Assembly (NCBI GenBank): GCA_036961295.1
Contig: JBALVX010000001.1
Coordinates: 1,054,001 to 1,118,000 of the forward strand
DNA from: JAGPUQ01 sp036961295
GTDB lineage: Bacteria; Pseudomonadota; Gammaproteobacteria; Pseudomonadales; Porticoccaceae
Direction of reading: 5' to 3'
Length of the DNA: 64,000 nt
The notes under the pieces were generated by a model. The model had not been told where the DNA came from. It worked only from the letters and a program-made list of their open reading frames with translations, and did not search any database. Positions 1 through 8,374 of this stretch are shown here, piece after piece. The stretch's first letter is position 1. Every line of letters begins with the position of its first letter. A program made the position numbers and the translations under genes.

Positions 1-415
1 CGTGGCCTTGCGCATTCTCGTTAATCACCAGCACTACTGGTTCCTCGGTGACCTGTTTGATTTCCTGGTGTAGCGCTTCTGCTAATTTGTACGCAGCACC
101 ACCGTTGATCACCACCACGCCCTTGCCCGTCACAATAAAAGACAAATTATTGTTGTGGCCGGCATTGTCGTAAGTCGGTGGCGCAGTGGCACCAATGGCG
201 GACCACACGTAGGGAATCACTTCGACCGGCTTGGAATAGAGTACCGATTGAGGGTATTGATCGGGAATGGACTGACTGGCCAGAGCGGATACACCCACTA
301 CCGACCCGCCGATGAGAATCAAGCACAGTAAGCCCAATCGCAGTAATCTAAGCCGCAGCAATCTAGACTGCGACAGCCCATGCCGAAAAAACAATCGTGA
401 TAAAAAAAATTTCAT
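1..415 (-). CDS. MBL-fold hydrolase-like protein, 3' part outside window
   Basis: An open reading frame runs from an ATG at 413-415 to the window edge (138 codons). The first 50 or so residues are basic and then hydrophobic (LGLLCLILIGGSVVGVSALA), a signal peptide or membrane anchor. The following part resembles the N-terminal strands of metallo-beta-lactamase-fold proteins (NNLSFIVTGKGVVVINGG). Where canonical members carry HxHxDH, this protein reads ENAQGH, so only the last histidine is kept; zinc binding is doubtful or different. The ATG overlaps the stop of the upstream remnant by 4 nt (ATGA), so the two were probably co-transcribed. Family call is by recognition of fold-typical strands only, since the C-terminal part is missing. 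Confidence 0.6.
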   Translation of the reverse strand, partial: MKFFLSRLFFRHGLSQSRLLRLRLLRLGLLCLILIGGSVVGVSALASQSIPDQYPQSVLYSKPVEVIPYVWSAIGATAPPTYDNAGHNNNLSFIVTGKGVVVINGGAAYKLAEALHQEIKQVTEEPVVLVINENAQGH

Positions 416-834
416 AAGGGTTTCAGCTTAAGCTCCTCTGCGGTGGCGGGAATAAAACCGAAGTCCGCATAAATGCCCTGGGCTGCGTCACTACCCAAGT
501 AGGACAGGAAGCGAGCGGCGTTGTAGGCATTACGACCGGTAGACAAAATGCCAATGGCATAAGCGACCTTGTCTTGCTTATTGAGTGGCGCATCGATGGC
601 GACACCTTCGATATCGCGACCTTCCGCCTGCGCGTGCGCTACTTCGGTCGTCCAGACAATACCCACGTCGGCTTCGCCTTTTTCAATACGGTCGGGAGTT
701 TCGCGATGATGCCGAGACGTAAACCAGGTTTTGCCTTCTACCGCCCAGCTTGCGCTGACCTGGCGACGAAATTCTTGTTTGCGACCCAACTGGCTTAATA
801 TGCCCAAACACACCCCCGAACCTAAACTGCATAA
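412..834 (-). pseudogene. Truncated periplasmic substrate-binding protein
   Basis: The reading frame encodes about 140 residues matching the C-terminal lobe of ModA-like extracellular solute-binding proteins (KGEADVGIVWTTEVAHA, then NAARFLSYLGSDAAQGIYADFGF). Such proteins are usually about 250 residues with a signal peptide; here a stop lies directly upstream at 835-837 and there is no signal sequence, so the N-terminal lobe is missing. The only start-like codon is a GTG at 811-813 with no clear ribosome binding site. I read it as a decaying remnant that once preceded the MBL-fold gene, whose ATG overlaps this stop codon. Confidence 0.55.
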
Positions 835-1023
835 TTATGGTTGGGGATATGATAGACGCTTTCTAAACAAAATTTATTCCATTTATTCCGTTTATTTCTT
901 TTATTTTGTGATTCCCTAAAAAAAGATGGAATAAAGCTGCCCGCATCCCCGTCTTTATAAATACACCCACAGCAATATATTGCCATTTTATTCACGCTTG
1001 GGGTCTATAACAAAAGGAAGGGG

Positions 1024-1472
1024 ATGATGAAAAAACCTTATTTATCAATAAGTACGGTAATTGTTACTGCCGTTTTAATGCTGTTCGCCAGCATGAGCAC
1101 ACTGGCAGAAGATGAAAAAGCCTTCGCAGAACATAAATTTGTACTGCAAATGAGTGATATGGACGCCGCCAAGCAAACTCTGGTACTCAACGTAGCCACA
1201 AACATTACGGCCCGGACAAAGCGGATGTAGAAATCGTCGCCTTCGGCCCCGGCTTGCGCTTGCTGTTTGAAGAAAACGCCAACAGCAATCGTATTAACGG
1301 TCTGGTCAACAATAGTGGCGTGCGCTTTGCGGCCTGCGGCAACACCATAACAAAAATGACCCAGATACTTGGTCATCCACCAGCAATGAACAGCCACGCG
1401 ACCGTGGTTCCCGGCGGTATTATTAGAATTAAGGAATTGGCAGACCAGGGCTACTTACTGGTTAGGCCTTAA
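1024..1472 (+). pseudogene. DsrE-like protein, frameshifted
   Basis: The first frame starts at 1024 behind an AAGGAAGGGG ribosome binding site and gives a signal peptide ending near STLAEDEK, then FVLQMSDMDAAKQTLVLNVA, before reaching a stop at 1228-1230. From about 1200 another frame continues the same protein (KHYGPDKADVEIVAFGPGL through CGNTITKM to 1472). Together they resemble secreted DsrE/DsrF-like sulfur-relay-fold proteins of about 150 residues. A short indel near 1195-1202 breaks the gene; a sequencing error is possible. The conserved-looking cysteine in FAACGNT lies in the second half, which as written has no start of its own. Confidence 0.6.
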
Positions 1473-1563
1473 GCGCTGAACTTAAGACGATAACAACTGT
1501 TTATTATCATTTTACAAACCACTATAAATAATCAATCCCGAATTCCGGGAGAGGGAAATTAAT

Positions 1564-2922
1564 ATGAAACACTCTTTAGCTCCTCGCCTCGGCGGGCTAA
1601 TTATTTGCGCAACGTCGCTGGGCTTTGCCAACATCGCCTCCGCGGCGGACTGGTTAACCCTACAGGGCACTGAGCCTGCTGGTGCCGCCAACCCCGTCAA
1701 CCTCTGGGGCTTCGTACAAGCTCAGTATCAGCACGATACCAGTGACGCCAATGCTGCCAATGGATACGTACCTCCGAAATTAATTGGCCCCGACCTGGAC
1801 AGTCAATCTCAGTTCAACGTCAATCGCGCTCGACTCGGTGCTCGCGGTGTCGCCATGCCCCTGGATAGCCAGATCAACTACTTTCTGCTGGCTGAATTCG
1901 GCAACAATGGCATTACCGATCCGGAAAGTTCTTCCGCCAAGCTCACCGATGCCAGTATCACCTTTAACCATGTAAAAGGTGCGCGGGTCAGAGTCGGGAT
2001 GTTTAAGACCCCCTGTTCGGAAGAAGGCTTGCAGGCGATTCACGTGTTCGACTACATCAACTTCACCAATGTCACCAATCAGATGATGCTGGAGCGCTTC
2101 CCCAATCGCCGCTACACCCCTAATGTTGGTGCCCAAACCATTACTCCCGAAAACGACTTCAACGGCTTTGAAGAAAGCGTTGGTGCCTTTCGCGATGTGG
2201 GCGTGCAGGTGTTTAACACCTTTAAACTCGACAACGGCTGGGAAGCTTCTTACGCGGCCATGTTTGGTAACGGCAACGGCTTAAACTTTGGCGACAACGA
2301 TAGCAATAAAGAACTTTATCTCTATCTGGCCGCCGAAAAAGTATTTAGCGGTAAAGGTCCTCGCCGTAATGGCCTGAAGCTTTTCGCCTGGTCACAGGAC
2401 GGTAAGCGCACCGCCGATTTCACCAACGATGCCACCCACAATCCAGAAGAGTACGACCGCGAGCGTATGGGGGCTGGTTTTAAGTATCTGAACAAAGGCC
2501 TACGTATTACCGCTGAATACCTGGAAGGCGAAGGTATGATCATGCAGGGTGTACACAATCCCAGCTTTGGTATTGGCCCCTGCCAGGGTAACCCGACCAG
2601 CACTGCCGGTTGTCACGGCGCAGAAGCTGAAGCCAAAGGCTATTATGTGGAAGGCGGTTACCGCATTCCCTCTACTAACTGGGAGCTCGATGTGCGTTTT
2701 GACAACTACCAGCGACTCGAGGGCGACCAATTTGAAGTCGAGTACGACAAGCTGACGATTGGCGCACAGTACTTCTTTAACCCGCGGGTACGAGTTGCCT
2801 TTAACTACGAAATGTCGGACGCAGAAGCAGTTAATTTCAATAAAGGCGCAGGCCCGAATGCCCAGCTGGACGGCATCGACAACCGCTTTTCAGTACAGGT
2901 TACGGCTATTTTTAAGCAATAA
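1564..2922 (+). CDS. Outer-membrane porin, OprO/OprP-like
   Basis: A 452-residue protein with a signal peptide cleaved near IASAADW, followed by alternating beta-strand sequence typical of the phosphate-selective porin O/P family: an N-terminal LWGFVQAQYQHD strand, then SQFNVNRARLGARG and GMFKTP, and a C-terminal strand ending in FSVQVTAIFKQ with terminal aromatic/hydrophobic pattern. It should form a beta-barrel channel in the outer membrane; whether it carries phosphate or other anions cannot be read from the sequence. GGGAGAGGGAAA lies before the ATG. The gene stands alone and is closed by a strong terminator at 2963. Confidence 0.85.
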   Translation: MKHSLAPRLGGLIICATSLGFANIASAADWLTLQGTEPAGAANPVNLWGFVQAQYQHDTSDANAANGYVPPKLIGPDLDSQSQFNVNRARLGARGVAMPLDSQINYFLLAEFGNNGITDPESSSAKLTDASITFNHVKGARVRVGMFKTPCSEEGLQAIHVFDYINFTNVTNQMMLERFPNRRYTPNVGAQTITPENDFNGFEESVGAFRDVGVQVFNTFKLDNGWEASYAAMFGNGNGLNFGDNDSNKELYLYLAAEKVFSGKGPRRNGLKLFAWSQDGKRTADFTNDATHNPEEYDRERMGAGFKYLNKGLRITAEYLEGEGMIMQGVHNPSFGIGPCQGNPTSTAGCHGAEAEAKGYYVEGGYRIPSTNWELDVRFDNYQRLEGDQFEVEYDKLTIGAQYFFNPRVRVAFNYEMSDAEAVNFNKGAGPNAQLDGIDNRFSVQVTAIFKQ

Positions 2923-2962
2923 GACCACTTCATACACGGCGGATAAACCCGCCAACACCTAA

Positions 2963-2995
2963 CCCCGAGGCAATTATCTTGCCTCGGGGTTTTTG
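2963..2995 (+). terminator. Rho-independent terminator of porin gene
   Basis: CCCCGAGGCAA and its reverse complement TTGCCTCGGGG pair around a 5-nt loop and are followed by TTTTTG. It sits 40 nt after the porin stop. Confidence 0.9.
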
Positions 2996-3220
2996 TTATC
3001 CGGGTAGTTTATGTCGCGGCTAAAAACCATAATAAATACTAAATTATTATTCTGTTTTATTAATTACTAAGTAATGTTTAAGCAGGACTATAGAAATGAT
3101 CGCGCGTTAAGCTACCCGCTCACCGGGACGAAAACCCTCGCAATGACAGCATTAAGATAAGTATTGATTTGGAAGTTAAATACAAGGTAAGGAAGGACAC
3201 ATACGGAATGGTGTATTAAT

Positions 3221-3297
3221 TGGGGTGGCTGACGGGGCTCGAACCCGCGACGACCGGAATCACAATCCGGGACTCTACCAACTGAGCTACAGCCACC
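3221..3297 (-). tRNA. tRNA-His (GUG)
   Basis: The minus strand folds as a tRNA with the extra 5' G of tRNA-His, anticodon GTG in the loop ATTGTGATT, a GGTTCGAGC T-loop and encoded CCA. It is the last member of the Pro-Arg-His cluster. Confidence 0.95.
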
Positions 3298-3382
3298 ATT
3301 AACTTTTTATGTTGATTACCGTCTAGCGGAAATCTTTGTCTGCTGGGCGGAAACCCTGGCCCTACATTTAGGACGCATCCAA

Positions 3383-3637
3383 AACCAAACTCTGGTGCGC
3401 CCGGCAGGGTTGGGCAGGTTCCCGGACGAAATACTATTTCGGCCCTGATCAACGCCAGCGGCATTTTTGCCCGCTGGCCGGCCACTTGACCCCACATAGA
3501 AGGCGCAACCATACCAAACTCTGGTGCGCCCGGCAGGGTTGGGCAGGTTCTCGGACGAAATACTATTTCGGCCCTGACCAACGCCAGCGGCATCTTTGCC
3601 CGCTGGCCGGCAATCCTGGCGCAACCACATCAAACTC
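3383..3637 (-). repeat. Two tandem units carrying the 3' end of tRNA-Arg
   Basis: Between tRNA-Arg and tRNA-His lie two units of about 129 and 116 nt. Each contains a copy of the last 16 nt of tRNA-Arg(UCU) (on the minus strand CCTGCCGGGCGCACCA, at 3393-3408 and 3522-3537), followed by a hairpin with stem GCCAGCGG/CCGCTGGC and the string GACGAAATACTATTTCGGCC. The layout resembles the rtT repeats after tyrT of E. coli, where units also carry the tRNA 3' end. No protein is expected here. Confidence 0.85.
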
Positions 3638-3714
<77 letters not shown>

Positions 3715-3751
3715 AAATCTGTCTCGACCAACAAGTTCAATCCTACAAAAT

Positions 3752-3828
3752 TGGTCGGGGAAGAGGGATTCGAACCCCCGACATCCTGCTCCCAAAGCAG
3801 GCGCGCTACCAAACTGCGCTATTCCCCG
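3752..3828 (-). tRNA. tRNA-Pro (UGG)
   Basis: Minus-strand cloverleaf beginning CGGGGAA with anticodon TGG in the loop TTTGGGA, GGTTCGAATCC T-arm and encoded CCA. It is the first tRNA of the cluster. Confidence 0.95.
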
Positions 3829-4009
3829 AATACTGTCTCGAATACAATCCCCAATAGGGTATTACTTCGAGGCGCGCATAATACGCGCAGACCGGTAGCC
3901 GGTCAATTTGAACGTAGTATTTTAACGTGATTAATAACAGTTGCGCTAACGCCTTTTTTGCCATGCAAGGCCGTGCGAGAATAGCGGCTTTATAAGCACA
4001 GGATAAATT

Positions 4010-4900
4010 ATGTCGGCACAGGCTGGTGATAGCACAGTAATTCTCGACGGCAAGGCGCTGGCAGCAAGTAGCGAAAGCGAGTTTGCCGCACGGATTACCC
4101 AACTCAAATCCGTTAACGGCAACCAGACACCTATCCTGGCCACCATCCTGGTGGGCGACGACCCCGCCTCCGCAACCTACGTGCGCATGAAACAAAATGC
4201 CTGCAAACGCGTGGGCATGGCCTCTACCGCCGTCGAACTGCCCACAAGCACCACCACCGAGAAGTTGCTGGCCACCATTCATCAACTGAATGCCAACCCG
4301 GATTGCCACGGCATCCTGCTCCAGCACCCAGTACCGGCGCAAATCGATGAACGCGCCTGCTTTGATGCCATTGATCTCGCCAAGGACGTAGACGGCGTGA
4401 CCTGCCAGGGTTTTGGCCGTATGGCGATGACTGAGCCCGCCTACGGCTCGGCAACGCCACAGGGCATCATGCGCCTGCTGGAGGCCTATGAGATCCCTCT
4501 GGAGGGCAAACACGCGGTGGTGGTAGGTCGCAGTCCGATTTTGGGCAAGCCCATGGCAATGATGTTGTTAAATAAGAACGCCACCGTCACCATTTGCCAC
4601 TCACGAACTCAGAACCTTGCTAGTATCGTCGGCCTTGCGGATATTGTGGTTGGTGCCGTTGGCAAAGCGGAATTTATTAAAGGTGACTGGATCAAGGATG
4701 GCGCGGTGATCATTGATGCCGGCTATCATCCCCGCGGCAGTAGTGGCGGTGCTGGTGGCGGTGTAGGAGATATTGAACTCGCCGCCGTTATCGACCGAGC
4801 CAGCGCCTATACCCCCGTACCCGGTGGTGTGGGGCCGATGACCATTAACACGCTGATTCTGCAAACCCTGCAGGCAGCCGAATTAGCCTGTCGTTCGTAA
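4010..4900 (+). CDS. folD: Methylenetetrahydrofolate dehydrogenase/cyclohydrolase
   Basis: A 296-residue protein converting 5,10-methylene-THF to 10-formyl-THF in the cytoplasm using NADP. Visible family marks are VGDDPASATYVRMK (substrate site with the catalytic-type Y and K), GILLQHPVP, KDVDGVT, the NADP-binding VVGRSPILGKPMAMML and VPGGVGPMTINTL near the C-terminus. It belongs to the branch with QHPVP and DVDGVT in place of the enterobacterial QLPLP and DVDGFH. A glycine-rich insertion (PRGSSGGAGGGVGD, residues near 242-255) replaces the usual DVGIN turn. It is followed after 56 nt by the GTP-cyclohydrolase-II-like gene. Confidence 0.93.
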   Translation: MSAQAGDSTVILDGKALAASSESEFAARITQLKSVNGNQTPILATILVGDDPASATYVRMKQNACKRVGMASTAVELPTSTTTEKLLATIHQLNANPDCHGILLQHPVPAQIDERACFDAIDLAKDVDGVTCQGFGRMAMTEPAYGSATPQGIMRLLEAYEIPLEGKHAVVVGRSPILGKPMAMMLLNKNATVTICHSRTQNLASIVGLADIVVGAVGKAEFIKGDWIKDGAVIIDAGYHPRGSSGGAGGGVGDIELAAVIDRASAYTPVPGGVGPMTINTLILQTLQAAELACRS

Positions 4901-4956
4901 GAGAATCCTTAGTGGCTTCACATATTCAATAAACCTTATTTAATCAGGATTACCGC

Positions 4957-5775
4957 GTGTTCAGTTACGTAGACAAAACCATTCGAGAGCAGCTGGTCAA
5001 CCACCACCAGTTAGTTGATCTCGACATTGAAGGCCAGGAAATCAACGGCGAGGGACAACCGTTTATTTCCGTGCTCGGCCCGGTCAGTATTCCACGCATG
5101 ATCGGCGATCAAGAAGTGATGCTGGAGTGGTATCCCTTTGTGCGCCGAGTCGAACTCGCCCACGTCCTGGATGCCGCCAGCGAGGTTAGTGGCGGCGATA
5201 GCGAAGCGTTTCGCGAACTGCTACAGAGCAATATGTCGGTTAATTCTATTTTTGCCCTCCCCGGCTTTCGCGAAGCGGAAAACCCGCTGGTGCGAGTTCA
5301 CTCCTGCTGCCTGACCGGGGATATATTCGGCTCGATGCGCTGCGATTGCGGCCCGCAATTAGCCGGTGCCTTTGAACAAATGCTGGAAGCCGGCGGTGGC
5401 GCCGTGGTGTATATGTCCGGCCACGAGGGCCGGGGCATTGGTCTTTGGGCTAAGGCCATTACGTATTTATTGCAGGATGCCGGGCAGGATACCTTTGAAG
5501 CCAATGTGTCATTGGGGCTACCGGAAGATTCTCGAGACTTTAGCGAAGCGGCAGTAATCTTGCGCTACCTGCTTGCGGGACGCGCCATCAAGTTACTGTC
5601 CAACAATCCTCATAAGCGTGCGCACCTGGAACAAGGTGGTCAGGAAATATCCGAAGTGGTACCGCTGATATCAGGTTTATCGAAACACAATATCCGCTAC
5701 TTGCGCTCTAAACGCAGTAAGGGTCACGCCTTACCTGAGGAGCTCTTGTCTGTAGATTTCGTCAACAAGGATTAG
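4957..5775 (+). CDS. GTP cyclohydrolase II-like protein with N-terminal extension
   Basis: A 272-residue protein starting at GTG. The core has the zinc site CCLTGDIFGSMRCDCG (residues near 116-132), the GHEGRGIGL catalytic loop and SNNPHKR, all diagnostic of GTP cyclohydrolase II, which opens the imidazole ring of GTP in riboflavin synthesis. The E. coli enzyme has 196 residues; here about 85 residues precede the core, with the RVELAH segment similar to the start of RibA. No other riboflavin gene is adjacent, so it could be an auxiliary paralogue rather than the only RibA. It lies between folD and the glycerophosphodiesterase. Confidence 0.82.
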   Translation: MFSYVDKTIREQLVNHHQLVDLDIEGQEINGEGQPFISVLGPVSIPRMIGDQEVMLEWYPFVRRVELAHVLDAASEVSGGDSEAFRELLQSNMSVNSIFALPGFREAENPLVRVHSCCLTGDIFGSMRCDCGPQLAGAFEQMLEAGGGAVVYMSGHEGRGIGLWAKAITYLLQDAGQDTFEANVSLGLPEDSRDFSEAAVILRYLLAGRAIKLLSNNPHKRAHLEQGGQEISEVVPLISGLSKHNIRYLRSKRSKGHALPEELLSVDFVNKD

Positions 5776-5785
5776 ACCACTACTT

Positions 5786-6526
5786 ATGCTAGCGGATCGA
5801 ATCGTTGCTCACCGGGGTTATCAATACGCCTATCCCGAGAATACCTTGCTCGCTTACCGAGAAGCCATTGCCGCGGGCGCCCACTGCATCGAAACCGACA
5901 TCTCTCTTAGTGTCGATCACCAGGCCATGCTTTACCACGACCCCACGCTAAAGCGCGTCAGTAATAAAAAAGGTCGCGTCGAGCAATATACCGCCGAACA
6001 ATTGCAAACCTTCCCTGCCTACGAACCCAAACGGTTCGGCGAGCGCTTTATCAACGAAACCATCGCGCCACTCGCCGACTTAGTAGCTTTATTACAACAG
6101 CATCCCCACGTCACCGGATATATAGAAGTTAAAAAAGAAGCTGTAGCCTTTGCCGGAATTGTCGATACTTACGCCATTATCAGCCAATGCCTAAAACCCG
6201 TTGCCCCGCAGTGCCCGCTGATCAGTTTTGATTATGATTTTATCGCCCACGCACGCGCCCAGGGCTGGCAGCGTTGCGGCGTGGTGTTAACACGCTGGGA
6301 TGATCTCGACAGTAGCACCGTAAAAGAAATCAACCCAGATATCGTATTTTGCAATTATAAAAAAATACCCGCGCAAGCGAACTTAGACGACTGCAATTTT
6401 GAATTGGTGCTGTATGAAATTGCCGAAGTGGAACTTGCTAAACGCTGGTTGCGACGTGGCGCTGACAAAATTGAAACCTTCGATGTGGCTGGCCTAATTC
6501 AAACACTGTCGCGACACAGCCTGTGA
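5786..6526 (+). CDS. Glycerophosphodiester phosphodiesterase
   Basis: A 246-residue cytoplasmic GDPD-family enzyme, without a signal peptide, that should cleave glycerophosphodiesters to sn-glycerol-3-phosphate and an alcohol. The catalytic motif is plain: VAHRGYQYAYPENTL (H and R), IETDISLSVD (metal-binding E and D), HDPTLKRVS (catalytic H) and later GYIEVKKE. Its last codons overlap the GTG start of glpD by 4 nt, consistent with coupled translation of an enzyme pair that makes and then oxidises glycerol-3-phosphate. Confidence 0.9.
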   Translation: MLADRIVAHRGYQYAYPENTLLAYREAIAAGAHCIETDISLSVDHQAMLYHDPTLKRVSNKKGRVEQYTAEQLQTFPAYEPKRFGERFINETIAPLADLVALLQQHPHVTGYIEVKKEAVAFAGIVDTYAIISQCLKPVAPQCPLISFDYDFIAHARAQGWQRCGVVLTRWDDLDSSTVKEINPDIVFCNYKKIPAQANLDDCNFELVLYEIAEVELAKRWLRRGADKIETFDVAGLIQTLSRHSL

Positions 6527-7839
6527 CTGAACTGCTTAACGAAGATAATAAAGAGAAAGGTATTGAAAACACCAGCCTCAAAGACCTTAATATCGACAGC
6601 ATAAGAGATCAACACTTTGATATCACCATCGTCGGCGGTGGTATTCACGGCGCAGGAGTGGCTCAGGCTGCGGCGGCTGCGGGTTATTCCACCCTACTGC
6701 TGGAGAAAACCGGCTGGGCGGCGGGCACTTCGAGTAAATCCAGCAAGTTAATTCATGGCGGCTTGCGCTATTTACAGGGCGGGCATTTCAAATTAGTACG
6801 CGAAAGCTTGCACGAGCGCGAGTTGTTATTGCGCCTGGCTCCCCACCTGGTCGAAAAAAATGAATTCCTGGTGCCGGTCTACAAACGCTCCCACTACCGA
6901 CCCTGGCAACTGTGGTGCGGGTTATCCCTGTACTACGCCCTCACCGGCTTTACAGGTAACGGTCGTTTCCGCATTTTATCTAAATCACAACGCGCAGCAT
7001 TGCGTGGTCTAACAACTCAAAGTCTACAAAGTGTCTTTCAATATATCGACGCCCAAACCGATGACGCTGAACTCACCGAGGCCGTGGCTCTATCCGCACA
7101 GCAACTCGGTGCACAACTGGCTTGCCCAGTGACGCTGCAAAGCGCCTCTCGCGATAGCGATAGCGATAGCGATAGCCAAAACCATAACGATAACGATAAC
7201 GATAACGATAACGATAACGATAATAAAACTAACCTTAAGCTAAACTCAAACGGCGAAAACTTTAGCGCCTCTACCAGTATTCTAATTAACTGCGCCGGCC
7301 CCTGGGTTAACGATGTTGCCAAAACCCTAAGTCCGACGGTACCCACACTGCCGGTAGAATTGGTACAGGGCACACACTTAGTGTTATCGGGCCCCATCGT
7401 CGACCGCTATTATTATTTAGAATCCCCGAGCGATCAGCGCGCAGTATTTTTACTGCCCTGGAAAGGCAAGATGCTACTGGGCACCACGGAAACGGCCTTT
7501 ACGGGTGACCCCAACCAGGTGCGGGCACTAGACAGCGAAGAAGCCTATCTACTGGACATACTAAAACACTACTTCCCCGACGCCAAACCGGTTGTAGAGC
7601 AGCGCATGGCCGGGCTACGTGTGTTACCAAAAGCATCTGGCAACCCCTTTCGCCGCAGTCGAGAGGTCGTTATAAGCCGCAATCTCGGGCCAACAAGCCA
7701 TTACATCGCAGTCTACGGTGGCAAACTTACTGGTTATCGAGCCACCGCAGAAAAAGTGGTGCAGCTCGCTCAAAAAACCTTAGGTAAACGCCAGCGCATT
7801 GCCAATACTGCCGACCTGGCTTTACCCAAAATCAACTAA
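6523..7839 (+). CDS. glpD: FAD-dependent glycerol-3-phosphate dehydrogenase
   Basis: A 438-residue flavoprotein expected to oxidise sn-glycerol-3-phosphate to dihydroxyacetone phosphate at the inner membrane. The FAD site is VGGGIHGAGVAQAAAAAG (residues near 38-56), followed by SSKSSKLIHGGLRYLQ and, near the end, YGGKLTGYRATAEKV, as in GlpD. It is shorter than the roughly 500 residues of E. coli GlpD and lacks the C-terminal helical domain; other bacteria have such short forms. Residues near 210-234 are a low-complexity Asp-Ser/Asp-Asn tract from hexanucleotide repeats (separate entry). GTG start, overlapping the phosphodiesterase stop. Confidence 0.85.
   Translation: MTELLNEDNKEKGIENTSLKDLNIDSIRDQHFDITIVGGGIHGAGVAQAAAAAGYSTLLLEKTGWAAGTSSKSSKLIHGGLRYLQGGHFKLVRESLHERELLLRLAPHLVEKNEFLVPVYKRSHYRPWQLWCGLSLYYALTGFTGNGRFRILSKSQRAALRGLTTQSLQSVFQYIDAQTDDAELTEAVALSAQQLGAQLACPVTLQSASRDSDSDSDSQNHNDNDNDNDNDNDNKTNLKLNSNGENFSASTSILINCAGPWVNDVAKTLSPTVPTLPVELVQGTHLVLSGPIVDRYYYLESPSDQRAVFLLPWKGKMLLGTTETAFTGDPNQVRALDSEEAYLLDILKHYFPDAKPVVEQRMAGLRVLPKASGNPFRRSREVVISRNLGPTSHYIAVYGGKLTGYRATAEKVVQLAQKTLGKRQRIANTADLALPKIN
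7151..7223 (+). repeat. In-frame hexanucleotide repeats inside glpD
   Basis: Four copies of GCGATA (7151-7176) are followed after a short spacer by about six and a half copies of AACGAT (7183-7223). They encode a (DS)n and (DN)n tract. Because the unit is six bases, copy-number changes add or remove two residues without shifting the frame. Confidence 0.95.
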
Positions 7840-8011
7840 TTACGTGCTGGTTAACGCTCAACCATTGACCAGCAGGAAAGTCTTTTCAATTAGCCCGCGA
7901 CACCACCATTAGTCCGCGAGACCATTGCCATTATTTGATATCGATCAATTACTCCTGTTCACGGCTGCGCGACACTATGTCCCACAGTCTATCCATTACA
8001 GGAGAATAACC

Positions 8012-8164
8012 ATGACACATTTATTCATCTCGGCCCCCCCCCACATAGCAGACTCCCACGAGCTGCTTACCGACAAGCAAACGACTGCCAGAATTGCAGC
8101 GGTTATTGGTGGCGTCACGTTGATATTGATCTTAGCGATTGTGGTATCTGGAGTACTGGCGTAA
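8012..8164 (+). CDS. Small single-pass membrane protein
   Basis: A 50-residue protein. The ATG at 8012 has AGGAG nine nt upstream, better than the earlier in-frame ATG at 7925. The C-terminal half is one strongly hydrophobic segment (IAAVIGGVTLILILAIVVSG), so an N-in or N-out single-pass topology is expected. I do not recognise a family. A run of nine cytosines (8034-8042) lies in codons 8-11; slippage there would truncate the protein. It stands between glpD and the permease, on the same strand but with wide gaps. Confidence 0.5.
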   Translation: MTHLFISAPPHIADSHELLTDKQTTARIAAVIGGVTLILILAIVVSGVLA

Positions 8165-8374
8165 CAAACCAACTTAACCCGCTTGCCAAAGAACTCTAAG
8201 CAAACGATCAAACGATCTATCGCAAGATCGGCCTAGCGTCTCTTTAAATCGGTATCGGTGTGCTCAATTGGTTCTGAGCCACTCACAACTGCTGTGCTGC
8301 CGCACCGCGCTTGCTACAATCCCCTTCGCTGCACATAACAAGAAGCGATCACTATCAGTGAAGGGGAATTCTGC

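Noticed and set aside
7038..7397. 119-codon minus-strand frame with Leu-Ser repeats
   Set aside because: It is the antisense of the glpD hexamer tract; no ribosome binding site or family likeness.
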